Counted from the first letter of the stretch, positions 11,379 to 24,480 are shown. The stretch: DNA of 64,000 nt from Sipunculus nudus (GCA_026874595.1 CM049307.1:52139370-52203369), one strand, 5' to 3'. Notes: generated by a model not told the origin, from the sequence alone. Numbers and translations: made by a program.

Positions 11379-13210
11379 GGTGTAGCTGGAACAGGCAGAT
11401 AATTTGGGTAAAACATCATCATGGAAAAATATGGGTCATGATACTGTCAAGAAAATGTAGGTATACAACCAAAACGTCCATTGTGTTTATATATAAATGT
11501 TTGCGTTTTAGAATAAACCTATGTAGTGCATATTTTGAATCAATGTAACTAAAATGCAAAACCAATTTGTTTGATAAAAGGAAAGTATGCAAATTCAAGC
11601 TTAAAGTGCAAAATTTATGATGGTTTTGACAATGTACTGATACGATTGCCATTTTAAGTCTAAATTGACTATTATTCTTATCAGATATCCCAGATAGAAA
11701 TGCATAATGAAATCCATTCATCCATAACTGAGTTATTGTAAGAATGTTTATCCAAAGGAACTGATTATAATTAATTATTCCTATTAATTAGTCATACATA
11801 AAGTATTGGTCACTTTTGTTTAAAATGGAACAAACACATGTACATGAACCTCAGTCTTTTGGTTCAAGCTAAATACATGAAAGCAGAGTTTACAGTGTGC
11901 ATGGCCGATAGTAATTAATCAATAAATCAATGCTAAAACTTGCATAAATATGATAAAATATAGATTTCGCTATTATTCTAATATACTGAACAAATCCTAC
12001 AAGCAATCCAAGCTGAAGAAAAGGCAAATCAAACTTCAAAGCAATTCATTCATAAGTCATAAACAAAAAATCCCCGAATTGGACTCAAGAAAGTGATTTT
12101 ACTAATCTTTTTGAATTAATTGGTTAAACTGATTTTATCTGACCGATGTACTACCTTATGATATGGCGTACAGAGCTAACTCTCGATTGTCAGTCTCAAC
12201 ATCAATCCTGAACTTGAATAAACATTACAAATTTTAGGTGGCACCGATATTTTTATTGAACAAATAAAGCTTCAAGGATTAATGTCGAATTTCAAGACAA
12301 CAAGCTTATTAAATATGTGACGTGGATCCTTTGTATGAATTCTTTTCAAAGCAGACTGTTAGTGGCATTGATGGGAAGCTGTTCGGGTGAATTCAAGTGC
12401 TTCATACTGATAGAGAAACATGGGTAATTGAGGTACACTATTTTATATTTTGTGATCTTAATGGCAAAGCCATGGTTAACTGCCTAAAAATCTTCAAAAA
12501 AATTATTTTCATGACAGTAGAGTGCATGTCTTCGCTGGGTTGGTCTTTTTTTCGATATTCGAGGTTTCAAGGAGATTTTTTAACCAAGACAGTAGAAGGG
12601 GCAAAGACCCTTAGCTGAAGCTCAGCTCTTATAGTCATCTGAGCTAAAGCCGGATTCTAGAATAATTTTTTACCAGTTTTGTGCAGAACTGAAGGCGGAC
12701 GCTGACAAACCTTTAAGATCCAACATAAAAAATTGCAAGAGAAAAATGAAAATAGATTAAATTTTCCTTTTTGGAAAAAAAATTACACAAAGCATAAGAT
12801 AAAATTTGGAATCATATATCACAAAAGAAAAGAACTGTATAAGTGTTAAATATGGGAGTTCCACTTGTGTGAAAAAGCACCAAACAGAAGTTACGGACGG
12901 TTATAACAATTCATTACGATAATACGCCAGCCAATATACAAAGAGAATGGCAAACATTTGGATGGAGATTTAAACAGGCATGTCAACTGGTCGTCTAATA
13001 TAATAATTTGTGTATACTGCATTTGTTTATACGGATTATGATTAATTCAGTGTAGGACGATACATGACTACCCTCCAGTAAAATAGGGTAATCTTTAATA
13101 TGTAGTTACTCCTGTTTGTGCAGCTGTAAAGAAAAATGTATTTTTTTTTCTAAAAGCTATGTTCAAATTACAGACTAAAAAAACAACTTTTATACCGAAG
13201 AGTAAATAAT
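11379..13210. other. AT-rich stretch upstream of the VWD gene
   Basis: Contains the presumed promoter and 5' UTR of the minus-strand VWD gene. No core promoter motif stands out. A fragment of the pearl-like terminus (agctcagctc..agtcatctgagcta) lies near 12618-12652. Nothing else was recognised. Confidence 0.35.
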
Positions 13211-13214
13211 TAAA

Positions 13215-13282
13215 TTTCATCAATCACTCAGACCAACCACAATAAAACTGGCTCTGTTTCTGTAATATTTATATATTGCAAG

Positions 13283-13345
<63 letters not shown>

Positions 13346-13415
13346 AATTTCATCAATCACTCAGACCAACCACAATAAAACTGGCTCTATTTCTGTAATA
13401 TTTATATATTGCAAG

Positions 13416-13462
<47 letters not shown>
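13215..13462. repeat. Tandem duplicate with (TA)n tails
   Basis: A ~130-bp unit, landmark 'tcatcaatcactcagaccaa', occurs at about 13218 and again at about 13348. Each is followed by 'ttgcaagc' and a long (TA)n tract. Confidence 0.9.
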
Positions 13463-13555
13463 TCGAGACCAACCGGTAATGGTCCAAACTTAAAATTGAA
13501 AGGCCTCTTTGATTTCGGTCCCTCGGTTTTTCAACTTCTTTATAAGTGGACCGTG

Positions 13556-13935
13556 TAAAACCAGCTTCTGTGGCTCAGGGATAGAGCACAGCTCTCAAAG
13601 CCAGGAGATCGTGAGTTTGAGTCCAACCCTAGGCGGTGAGTTTTTTCACGGTCAGCCCCCACCCAGGGTGAGCGCTTTGCAGGCTTAATGGGAAGGTCAT
13701 GCCGAAGGGCCGTGTTTCACTCACAAACGAGTGCGCCTTCCTGGGGTTCCTCGGTGGTATGACCCAGCAATGGGAACGATTACGCACCAAAGGCCAACAG
13801 GTGCAGTAGTCACCGGGCCTGGTTAACGCCAGGATATGAAAATAAGAGGAAGCGTGTGATACTGCCCTGTCACCTAGTCCGAGACCGGAATTGAATTCTG
13901 CAGATGTACATATACTTTTTTAAGCTAGCATTAAA
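13556..13935 (+). mobile_element. tRNA-derived SINE
   Basis: The 5' part resembles a tRNA: an A-box-like 'tggctcagggatagagc' (13571) and a B-box-like 'gagtttgagtcc' (13613). A conserved body follows with 'gtttcactcacaaacgagtg', 'ggggttcctcggtg', 'gtccgagaccgga' and 'gtacatatact'. A second, similarly long copy lies at 52746-53105, with partial copies at 28165-28300 (minus) and 51415-51480. The architecture is that of bivalve tRNA-SINEs; the exact family was not determined. Confidence 0.8.
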
Positions 13936-14391
13936 AATGAAGGCGGTTACCTCAATAAAAAACAGTGGGCCGTGTATATCTATATGTAAACCTTCCTTTA
14001 TGCAGACAAAGAGTGCATGATAACAAGTTTAAGAAATTTTCAACTTTTCTTAAAATACACCTTGGATGAGTGGGAAGGGGATAAGAAACTCGTATATATT
14101 CCTACTCTTTCTCCGAGTTAAAATATTAATGATACGTAATTTTATGCAGGGGTTTTATCAGCGAGTAAAATTTAAGAATGCAAATTTAGAGGGTTTTTTG
14201 TTCATACGTTTGAAAATGTACTCGTAAATTGTTAGTCAATCACATATTGTTGTATTTGACCAAAGGACCTCACACAGGCAATGCAAATTCTACATGATTG
14301 GGGATATTAGTGCGATTAGAACAGCACTAACAAAAGATGAAGGATTCGCGTAAAATGTCCTTGCAATTCATACAAAAAAGTATGACTCAGA

Positions 14392-15890
14392 AGGCAAGGC
14401 TTATGACAGACCGTGGTTTATATAGATACAGTGTACTGTGAAAACTTAACCTGTCTTAATTGAGAAGAAATCTTTACTTGCCTGCTCAGGATCGCCTATA
14501 GCCGAAAGCTAGACTGAAAATAAGTGGGTTTTATGAAGTGTTTCTTACGTTTGGATTCCCTCTGCAGGGAGTACACCTACAGTGCATCATAGTATCATAC
14601 AAGCAGTACAATATTGATATTTCAATTTTGTTCGTACCTATGTTCCGATGTAAGTTTTTAAAAGTTACTCATAAACACACCTATTGCAACATAATTTGCG
14701 TCATATAGCACCACTTGAACATAGTTGACCTGAAGAAAATTTCAAAATATTACTCACTGTTAGACGTCGATTATATCTGCTCAATTATTTTCCTATAAAA
14801 AACATATGCAAGTAACTCAGGTGGTCATTTAATATTTTTATAGACCCCTTCGACACAAAGCTGTAATTTTGCGAATTATAAAAGTCGGTATAGGCTTATT
14901 TTCCCCTCATAGCCTCCCTTAATGGACTCAGTTCGACCATACAACGCTAGTGTATGGTTTTTTGTGCTACCAGTGAATATGTTGTACTCACCTTATGCCT
15001 CATGAATAAGCCAAGCTGTTTCTTAATATGTGTGTATTTGACGAGCACGTATTATATGTGACACTAGTTAAGTGTAAAAAAATCAAGGATTTTTTTTTAA
15101 TTTAGAACTTTTAAATAGTTTCAAACCGTTTATACACTTCTGTAAATAAACCGAAACACTGATCCCCAATATAATTAGGATTACGATCAAAAATATGTCA
15201 TATGTAGGCGCAGGAAAATATAAATTAAATCTGAGGAAAAGTGTAGAAAAACTTACCTCTACGTGTGCATCATATTTGTCAATATTCATCGACGGGCCCC
15301 TAGTATTTGTATATCCCTTAATAATATGACATTTTATATTAAAACAAAAGTAATTAGAGCTCAGGACCTTTTATGTAATCTTGTCATAATTAGTTTTGGA
15401 TAACCTACTACAAAATGGAGAGGGAGCTGCTTATATAGTTGGATGATTATGACCAATAAAAAAGCCTGTTTCATCTCTGGATGAACAGATATCCAGACCT
15501 TATTGAATCCAATTTAAACCACAAGTTTATTTTGATGAAACACTTGCATACGATCTCTCAGCACTACATTTGTTCCTCTTAAACTGCGTTTATACGGGCC
15601 TGCGGTATGGGGTATGTGGAAGGCGGTAGGAGACATGGGGTAAAATGGGATTCTCAGTGGAGAATTGTATCTACATACCCCGCTCTGTATAAAGCCCAAG
15701 GGCTCTGGTTACCTTCGGATGCAGCGCGACCTAGCGGGTCTCGACATCATCGGACTCATAACGGATTGTTTACCTCACGCTCAGTATATGCCCCACGCAC
15801 TTTTAAAAAGCAATATGCATACCGCGTTCTGCTGCCGCTAAAGACAGTTTAATACTGTTTTTCCCTCCAATTTCCGTTCCTCTGCTAGGA
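14392..15890 (+). repeat. Long dispersed repeat, copy 1
   Basis: About 1.5 kb collinear with 35042-36935. Landmarks: 'cttatgacagaccgtggt', 'cctgctcaggatcgcctata', 'catttaatatttttatagac', 'attgacgggcccctagtatt'-like text. At its right end is a short hairpin-like segment (15588-15715) whose arms read 'ggtatggggtatgtgga' and 'tctacataccccgctctgt'. Copy 2 carries an extra ~490 bp that is absent here. No coding capacity was recognised. Confidence 0.8.
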
Positions 15891-16383
15891 TGCGGAAAGA
15901 TAGTTGCATGTAGGATATTCTCAAATATAAAACATTCAGGAAACATTTGCTGTTCACTGAATTGAGTGATCACATTGTTGTGAAACATGTTGCTATTGTA
16001 TCACCTGTGAATTCGGATTGTTTGATATTTTTCCCCTACATTAGAGATCCCAAACAAATTAGTAAAACTTACCATACAGGATTTTAGGTATGGTTCAAAA
16101 TAGAACATGCCCAAGTATCATCGTGTGCTTTTTAACCAGTCAATTCGTTATTGTCATAAATATGTTTTTTTTTTGGGGGGGGGGGGATTTGGATCGCACT
16201 GTGGTTATGTCATCCTGGTGATACTGCGTAATTATAAGTAATAAATTTTCAGTATAATACTATATATAGTATATATAGTATATAGACTTTCCCGATTTGT
16301 GCTACATTTCTGTTTCGTGGGAGCAGTTTTAGGTTTATTCCCACACTTCAGGTATAGATATTGATTACTTAAACATATATGTG

Positions 16384-16711
16384 CAGTGGCGTATCCAGGA
16401 TTTGAAAAAAGAGGGGGCGCAGCCCTAAAGTCGGGTCTAGGGGGCTGTTCTGCGTCTGTTAGACATGTTATATATATATATATATATATCAATCTTTTTT
16501 TTAAATTATATTGATATTCCACAAAGCCCAATTACTAGGAAGCAAGCATATTTAAACTTGTTAGAACACACTGCGTGGCTGTTAAATTGTCTCCTACTAA
16601 AAATATCAAATGGTGTTAGTTCGTTCATTATTATTATGATCATTATTTGTAATATCTAGTTCAAGTTGTTTATTATGATAACCGTGGAAACCTCATATAT
16701 ATATATATATT

Positions 16712-16759
<48 letters not shown>

Positions 16760-17934
16760 GCATTATTTTAACAACAGAAAAATACATGCATCAATAAGTG
16801 TAGTGTTGTAACTTAATTGTAACTTTTGAGTAGAAGATGGTCAGCACACATGTAAAAGAACTGAAATGGATTAACTATTATATGTCATTGAATCTGTCAA
16901 AGGATACTACATCTATTTTTCATGTACAGCTTCTGATAATGAATTCCACAATATAGGTTTTTGTAGATAAATTATTTTTGCAGAAATAAAAGTTCGAACT
17001 ATAGACAGTCGGAGTTAAAAAGAAATAAAGATAGTCTGATCTGAGGTAATTAAAGTACATAAACACAAGAAATATTAGAAGTAAAAAATACTCATTGACT
17101 TTTATTTGCATACCATTTTCAGGTTTATTTTATTATTGAAAATGCAGCTTTCTGACATAAAGCCTGGCCATCTAGCTCCAGTGACAGTAGCTGGGTATTT
17201 AGAGGTAATTTTTATTACCCCAGAATCAAGAAACCGGAAGCTTTCATATAGTCTCTTGGTGTATTCCAGGGTAAATGTTTAAAATGAGGCATAGCAAGCG
17301 TCTAGTGAAAGTACAAATAGCTTGCATGGATTGTTTAAAAGTTTTTAGCCATCCACCATCATGTTGCAGAACAATCACCGACTTTAGAGACTTCTCTTCT
17401 GCACACAAACAAAATAGAAAAGAGAGATAGTAAAAATCATGAGAAAAATGTGTAAGTATATAATCCATTTACTGTTTAGATTTATTTTTTAAAATTTCAA
17501 AGTCTGACACTCTTTACATTTACATTACGAACAATATCTTGCTAAGCTTTTGTTCTTTCTTCACAAAAGTTCAACAAATACAACAAAACAAGTTTTTCTT
17601 TAGGTGAATAGGACCCTTAAGAACTGATAACAAATATACATTATTATATAAGATATATATCTATATTTACATAACAGAAAAGATCTTTCTTGTTTTTCTT
17701 CTTTCTTTTCCATATGGGAATAACATTACCATAACAGCGCATAGAGAAACATGAAAATATCTTTTTACTTAAAACGCCATATTTTATATCTATGTGTGTG
17801 CATATTCAATTAAAATAACATAAAATAAATATGAGTTAACAAACATTACACTTCCCAGTAGCTGACTGGTATAAGTGTTAGCAGAATTTTAGGGGGCGCG
17901 CGCCCCTTTGCGACCCCCTATGAATACGCCCCTG
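16384..17934. mobile_element. DNA transposon or MITE-type element with terminal inverted repeats
   Basis: The left end reads CAGTGGCGTATCCAGG and the right end, reverse-complemented, reads CAGGGGCGTATTCATAGG. GC-rich subterminal blocks follow on both sides (ggggcgcagccctaaa and ggggcgcgcgccccctaaaa). The flanks share ATGTG directly outside both ends, a possible 5-bp target site duplication. The interior is AT-rich with two (TA)n tracts and no transposase was recognised, so it is non-autonomous. The superfamily was not determined. Confidence 0.6.
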
Positions 17935-18282
17935 ATGTGTGTGTGTTTATATAACTTCAAGATCTGTTAAGTACATGATATACAGCTGCAGAAATGGATA
18001 AGAAGGACGGCCAATAAACCCCACTTAACGAACATGGACCTAGCTGTTGACTTTTGTGTAAACAAGACACTTTAAAAATGTACTATAATTGAGAACCTGA
18101 CTTTCATGTTATAAATGTGCTTCATAGGACAGGATAGATCCTGGGAATGCATGTTACATATCCTACAAAGTGTTACAGTAACGCCTGAGTTTACATAGAA
18201 ACCACCTATGGGCGACACAGGCATAATCTTTAAACTACGAGGTATTAGTTGCCTTCCTGTGCAGAGCATGATGCACATTCGT

Positions 18283-18409
18283 TTACAACAGTTATCAAAC
18301 CAACACAACGCCATCTGTCGGTAGGGTCACAAACGAATCACGTTTACATTCTCCGTTACACAATATCACCATAGTTACTTGCATTATTTTATAAGAAGTA
18401 TATATATAG

Positions 18410-18472
<63 letters not shown>

Positions 18473-18860
18473 TGACATGTGCTTGTCCTGCAAATAAACC
18501 TGAACGCTTTCTCCACATTCTAGGTAGCTTATATCTATGAAATAAATGCATAGCAAATATGATTTATATATTAGGCCAAAAGAAAAAGGTATGGTTTTCA
18601 GGCACTTTTTTTCAGAAACAAGTGCGGGCGAGTTATATTTTATTTTTACCTTTTGCTTGTATGTTTTGATAAAAATATCATATGATTGGATAAAAGCATG
18701 AAAATAACAAATTGTTTTTGCTAAGCAGGTAAAAGCACTACATAACGAAGGAAATCTTATCAAAATTGTATTATTTTATCCTCTTGAAGGGTGAAAATTA
18801 AAATTGAATAAAATTGATGTAGAGGTTTATTTGACGCGGGCGGTGCCTGAGAACTATACC
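18283..18860 (+). repeat. Dispersed repeat also found at 36.95 and 40.25 kb
   Basis: Landmarks 'gttatcaaaccaacac', 'cgccatctgtcggt', 'gataaaaatatcatatgat', 'caggtaaaagcactacataa' are shared with 40246-40745, and the second half with 36945-37260. A (TA)n run replaces part of the middle (18408-18472). Confidence 0.8.
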
Positions 18861-19264
18861 TTTTATTTATTTTTTTTATTTGTCCAAACCGGCTGCTGCG
18901 AGGAAAATCATACGGTAGCCTTTTGTGACAGCGCACCTGTACGATAGCTTTTTGTACTTTCAGGCGCTTTGTTATGCAAATGATGGGATGTTGTGACTTC
19001 TGTGTGATTCTTCCTGTAACGGACTTCTGGACGAGTGTTGAATTTTTTATTTTATTTATTTATTTTATTTTATTTTATTTATACATTTTTTTTTGCCGGC
19101 GAGCAGTGGAATTCGAAATTTCGTGGTGAGTGCTTCCAGAAATACTGTATTTATGCGCTGTGGCTTTGGTGTGTGCCCTTAAAGGCACGGGACATTCCTT
19201 TGAGAGGGATTTCTGCTTTAGCAGAGCATTTCCCAGTGTTTTCTGCTGCGTGGGACATTTAACC

Positions 19265-19700
19265 TTCGCCAAGAAACGTAAGTCTGAGCTGGGCGTGTAG
19301 GCTCTAGAGGGCGCCGTGTATCGCTGTCACAGGGACTCTGGTCCTGTGTACTGAACCAGTTTCGTGTAGAGTAAGGGACCCTTCAGTGGATTACCTAGTA
19401 AAAGTGCAAGCCCCGCAGTGGCCCGCCCGCGTGCCGGTACAGTGAACAAACACTTTGCCAAAGTGGTGAAAACGGAGTAATCATAACTGTCCTTTTACTT
19501 CCTAATTGGACTGTGTGTTTATGCCAGCACTCGTTGGTATAATTGTATTTGCTGGTTTGGTGTAAATGTATGGCGCCTCTCCTGATAGCGTAAGTTTATT
19601 TTTTTAAATAATATTAGTTGTGTTGTTGTAACAGTGTAACAGTAATATAATACTTGGTTTTATCTACTCCTGTCGTATTTTTGTCTTTGAGTGACCGCGC
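19265..19700 (+). repeat. Dispersed repeat, copy 1 (partner at 42.9-43.3 kb)
   Basis: Landmarks 'gtgtatcgctgtcaca', 'cagtgaacaaacactt', 'gtggtgaaa', 'ttggactgtgtgtttatgc', 'tgttgttgtaaca.tgtaacagtaatataatactt' are shared with 42925-43290. It resembles the non-coding part of a retroelement, but no LTR ends were established. Confidence 0.7.
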
Positions 19701-19769
19701 AAGTTAAAACCAGCCAGTCTGCCCCCGCCCCCTTTTTTTGAAGATCCTGGAGTGTCCGTCCTCATAAAG

Positions 19770-19773
<4 letters not shown>

Positions 19774-19836
<63 letters not shown>
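19774..19836. repeat. (TA)n microsatellite
   Basis: About 31 TA units directly abut the start of the 162-bp-unit array. Comparable tracts occur at about 16466-16488, 16697-16756, 18420-18470, 30604-30653, 32588-32621, 34710-34765 and 50771-50818. Confidence 0.95.
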
Positions 19837-19837
<1 letters not shown>

Positions 19838-19840
<3 letters not shown>

Positions 19841-20570
19841 TTTTGGTGTCTTTGCCTATGTTTTCAAGATCAAGGAATCTAGTGAACCCATTTCCAAGAC
19901 AATACCGTTTTTGTTTACGGTTAAATGCAATATGGCTGTCAATATAGCCGCCGTACCATAAAATCATACATTATTCGAAAATAATTGAGGTAGGGGAATG
20001 ATTTTCGTGTCTTTACCTATGTTTACTAGGTCAAGGAATCTATTGAAACCATTTTCAAGACAATACCCTATTTGGTTTCGGAGATATTCAATATGGCTTC
20101 CAATATGGCCGCTGTACCGTTGAATTGCATATGACAGGCCAAGGAATCAAGTTAGGGGGTTGATTTTGGTGTTATCGTCAATTCTTTTAGGGCCCAGGAG
20201 TCTCTTATTTATTTTCAAGACTATACTGTTTCTGGTTAAGGGGATATTTAATATGGTTACCATTATGGCTACCAATATAGCAGATGCACTATTGAATCAT
20301 GATTAACTCACTAAAGAATCGAGACATGATTGATTTTGTTGTCTTTTTTTAATTTTTAATGGTAAAAAACTACCAAAATTATCATCAGGCCGGTATCTTT
20401 TCACGCTCAAGTGGAATTCAATATGGCTCCATGTCATTGAATCATCCAAAATTCACCAAGGAATGCAGCTTGGTGATTGATTTGCGGGGTCTTCAAGGTC
20501 AAGGTATCTCTCGAAATTCTTTTGTCGATAAAGTATTTGATAATGACGAAATTTAGTATGGCTGCCAATA
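19838..20570 (+). repeat. Tandem array of ~162-bp units, forward orientation
   Basis: Units begin near 19838, 19999, 20162 and 20333. Each has 'gattttggtgtctttgccta'-type, 'tcaaggaatct', 'caagacaatac' and 'atatggctgccaatatggcc'-type boxes. The same unit occurs five times in reverse orientation at 23650-24480. Confidence 0.85.
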
Positions 20571-20940
20571 TGCCAGAGTGTCTTAACATTTAACGTAACA
20601 TCCTTAGAACTCAAGCTACATTGACAAATGGTTGATTATAAGTTTTTGATGTAAAGAAATTGATTAAATCAACATATATCAACGGATAATACATATCTCT
20701 TTGCATGCAAGTTTCATATCTAATGGGTACCAAGTCCATCATAACTTATTCAGGTTTACTGTGTGCAACTTTCCACATTTCGATTTTACATGGGTGAAAC
20801 TAGTGTATGTCTTATAGAATGCTTTAAGGTACGGCCCTGGTTAGAATTGTTTGTTTGTGGCAGTTTGTTGGTAGCATTACTGTTCGTTGATGCTACATTG
20901 TGTACCGCAAATGATCGACATTTGCTAAGAATTCAACGGG

Positions 20941-21354
20941 TTAGTACCTTAACAAGGTTTTTTTCTGCATTGCACAGTCTTGTATATTTCCATTCATCCG
21001 TGTGAAACCTCTAAGAAAGGGTATTGGAGACAATTGCTTTATTGTTGTTGCTTGGTACAGTGGTCCAAAGTTGCTAATAACGCCATTTCCAGTCAAGACA
21101 TGAATGGCTGGAATAACATAAATATAAGCTGGCTGACTCTTCTGTTTGATCATGAATTGGAATATACCTCGTTTTTTGTCTCCAGTTCTCCCTCTGAGCC
21201 ACAGTTTATTAAGTCCACTTGACACAAACAGATTTGAAAAGCACAATGCAAGTACAATCCCATCTGTTTTACCAGCGATGATAACGATCTGTTTCAGCTC
21301 ATTTCTTACCCCGAAAGAGGATAAGAGAAATGATTGGGACATCCGCCTCTTCAT
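20941..21354 (-). pseudogene. Fragment of an uncharacterised repeat-derived ORF
   Basis: A 137-codon minus-strand frame contains SSGLNKLWLRGRTGDKKRG and then IPAIHVLTGNGVISNFG. This resembles the 'ALHALTGCDTTS' segment of a family of uncharacterised, repeat-associated proteins that are common in molluscs and other invertebrates. Here the conserved Cys-Asp after the glycine is absent. No start, splice signals or continuation were recognised, so it is called a remnant. The family resemblance is from pattern memory and is modest. Confidence 0.4.
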
Positions 21355-21861
21355 GATCAGAGACTAATTCAGGATGATGTGTGAGCGATCCATTTTCTGA
21401 CCGACCGTGTCTTAAGGGAAATATTAACCAACCTGCACGATTCTAGTATACACTCAGGTCTTTCTGATTAAAAAAATATTTCACTGGACACTTTCTGAGG
21501 AAAGTTTCAAGTTTAATTTTATTATTTGATGATGGAAAGAAACTGTCCAGATCCCTTAGTTGTTTGGTGTCCAGAGAAATATTGCTAACAAGAACAGGAG
21601 TTTTCAATATGCGCCTTTGTCTTTCACAGATCTCTAAATATAAGAGTAAAAAATGAAACTTATACGTTGTGCAATTTGACACATATCCGAGCACCTAGCC
21701 CAGGAACCGTTCAAATAGTTCCCTAAAGGTGGTAACACTGATTTTTATTATTTATGTCATGACACCAACAACACAGCCTGTTGGCATATGCGATTGTTCC
21801 ACTGGCAGAACATCTATTGCTCTGGATTTGTCTCAAGTCATTTTTTCATGTTTGTTGTTCT

Positions 21862-22510
21862 TTTAGCTCAGCGGACTATACGTCATTTGCCTAGGCAAAT
21901 ATCCTTAAAAACAAGAAATTAGGTCACTGTGATTTATATTCTACCGGCTATAGGAACAAAAAAAATGATTTGTGCACCCTGAATGTCAGATTGGCACTTA
22001 AAAGTATCTAATAGGCTCAGAACCCTCTAACGCAACATAGGAGCTTCTGGAAATATCTTCAAGGAAATCTATACTTAACTCATCGTGACATATATTCTGC
22101 AAGCTACATGGCTACTAGATAATCTTGAACACCCAGACAGGCTGACTGGGTTCAAATGTTGTCCGTAAACCCTAGAATATGTTAACCTAACATCCAGAGA
22201 AGTCTGCAAATCTGCTTTGAAACCTGGATTTAGGTTCTTAGAGCATTCTAATATAACATCCAGAGAGGTCTTTGGAAAGTGTTTGTCGAATCCCTATACT
22301 AGATCACTGTAACCTTAATGCTGTGGGCTGAAGGAAAAACACGAATGTTATACTGAAAGTCAGATTGGTACAAATCAAACTTTTTGTATTGACTATATAT
22401 ACAGTGAATTTCAATTAATTGGCTTGAGTTGGACCAGGAACTGCTACAGGTACCAGGCTCAGTGACAGAGGGACCTTCCCAAAAGTGCAATATCTGAAGA
22501 CAAATCAAAC
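21862..22510 (-). repeat. Pearl-like tandem-repeat element, minus orientation, truncated
   Basis: Begins with the terminal hairpin box (tagctcagcggactatacgtcat) and continues with divergent units containing 'aaacctggatttaggtt', 'acatccagagaggtc', 'tcactgtaacc' and 'aatgtcagattgg'. Related to the arrays at 33.4, 44.7 and 58.8 kb. Confidence 0.6.
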
Positions 22511-23021
22511 CCTTATTTAATCTTTACGGTTCGCAACAAAATCATCCCAAGAGGAATGTGTCACAAGAAGGGAGTATTTAGACAGAAAAGCTAGAAGTAC
22601 ATATAGGATTTAATTTAAGACCAAGTAGTTCAACAGGGCACGGCACAAGTTAGTGGAGTAAAAATAATAGTAATGAAAATATATAACCAGTTACGTTCTT
22701 ACGTTCTTACGAGGCTGAAATACAGTGTCTTTACAATGCAATAAGGAAAATTGTAACAGGCTCACCAATATTGCGCCAGAGTTTGAGGAATGTCTGTTGT
22801 CACATGTTGGTAGTGGTGGCGTTGGGTTGTCATAGAAACCCTCCCTCGCAAGGTTACATCCGGTACCTGGTTTCCCAACGTTTTTGCTGCTTTGGTAGAG
22901 TTATGCAGTGCCAAATATATTAAACACTTCAGTCACATGAAATTGTACAGTTTGGTAGAAAGTTGGTTTACCATTGTTCATTTGGCAAAAATGTCCTCTG
23001 ACTTCACTTCTATGTTCATGC

Positions 23022-23052
<31 letters not shown>

Positions 23053-23645
23053 CTGTTCATAGTTGAACCTCTCGGTTCCAGGTTTACAGACCAACTCTGG
23101 CCTTCACACAAAATTCCTCATGCACCAAGACACATAAAACATTACAGCCTCACTTTGAGTTATGTGATTACTGGGGCATAAGAAAGGACTTGTGACAGGG
23201 AGAAAGGGATTCTTGCCCAGCAGAAAATAGAAATAAGAAAACAATTAAAACCCAATGAATACACAGGGCATTGAAAAGCTGGACCTGACATGGTCCACTG
23301 CACTCAGTCAAAACTTGAAAACAGATCAGAGATTTAAGGTTACGGGACCCTACTGGCCCGGGGAAAGTACAAGGCAGGATTAGAAAACTGAGTCACACGT
23401 AAAAATACATTAATAATTATCGTTTTCAGCAGTCAACCTGTGACAGGCATCAGTCTTAAATGTTTGATATAAAAAAAATGTCTCAGCTTAAGTAAAGGGA
23501 GGTCATTGTAATGCCTCCTTGGACATAAAAAAATAAAGTCAATGGGACCTATGTTCTCCAAGACTTGTGAAAGAACATAATATGAGCACACACTATGTTA
23601 GATGTACATGGATTTTAGCAGTTATCAAAGAAACTTATATTGGCA
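22511..23645. other. Unassigned stretch with a (TG)n run
   Basis: A (TG)n tract lies at about 23024-23050. The rest shows no gene and no repeat whose partner could be identified inside the window. Confidence 0.4.
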
Positions 23646-23649
23646 GCTA

Positions 23650-24480
23650 ATATTAACTAACACCAAAATGAAAAAACATCAATTTTCTTGAAAATAATTT
23701 CAAGAATCCCAGACATTGAAAACATAGGCAAAGATACTAAACTGAATCCCCAACCTTAATTCCTTGGCTTGTCATACATGACTCAACTGTTAAGAAGCCA
23801 TACTTGCAGCCATATTGAATATCACCATAACCAAATACGGTATTGTCTTGGAGTTGGTTTTAGTAGATTCTTTGACACTGACAACAGGGGCAAAGATATT
23901 AAAATCAAACCCCTACCTTTATTCCATGGAGTGTCATACATGTTTTAATATACAATGGCCATATTGACAGCCATATTAAATATCCCCAGAATCAAAAACA
24001 GTATAGTCTTGGAGATAATTTATATAGTCTCCTGGGCCCCGAAAAAACATAGACGGTAACATCAAAATCAACCCCCTACCTTGATTCCTTGGCTTATCAT
24101 ATGCGATTCAATGGTACAGCGGCCATATTGGCAGCCATATTGACTATCACTTTAACCAAATATGGTACTGTCTTGGAAATGTTTTCAATCGATTTCTTGA
24201 CCCTGAAAACATAGGCAAAGACACCAAAATCATTCCCCTACCTCAATTTCTTTCTGAGTAATGTATAATTTTATTGTACGGCGGCCATACTGGCAGCAAT
24301 ATTGAATATCACCAAAACCAAATACGGTATTGTCTTTGAAATGGTTCAATAGATTCCTTGACCCTGAAAACATAGGCAAAGACACAAAAATCAATCTTCT
24401 TCCCCAATTACTTTTCGAGTTATGTATGATTCAATGGTTCGGCGGCCATATTGGACGCCATCTTGAATTTCACCCTTTCT
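23650..24480 (-). repeat. Tandem array of ~162-bp units, reverse orientation
   Basis: Five units recur at spacing of about 161-164 bp, seen from 'aaaacataggcaaagacac'-type boxes near 23718, 23884, 24046, 24208 and 24368. Each also has 'accaaatacggtattgtctt' and 'cggccatattggcagccat'-type boxes. It is the reverse complement of the array at 19838-20570, about 3 kb away. Confidence 0.88.

Noticed and set aside
13556-13640. tRNA gene
   Set aside because: It has A- and B-box-like blocks but no complete cloverleaf, and other copies in the window (28.2, 51.4 and 52.7 kb) share it, the fuller ones with a non-tRNA body, so it is a SINE head.
20763-21005. Signal-anchor exon (WLELFVCGSLLVALLFVD)
   Set aside because: A donor-like GTTAGT follows, but no downstream exon was found and the region overlaps a repeat-derived minus-strand remnant.
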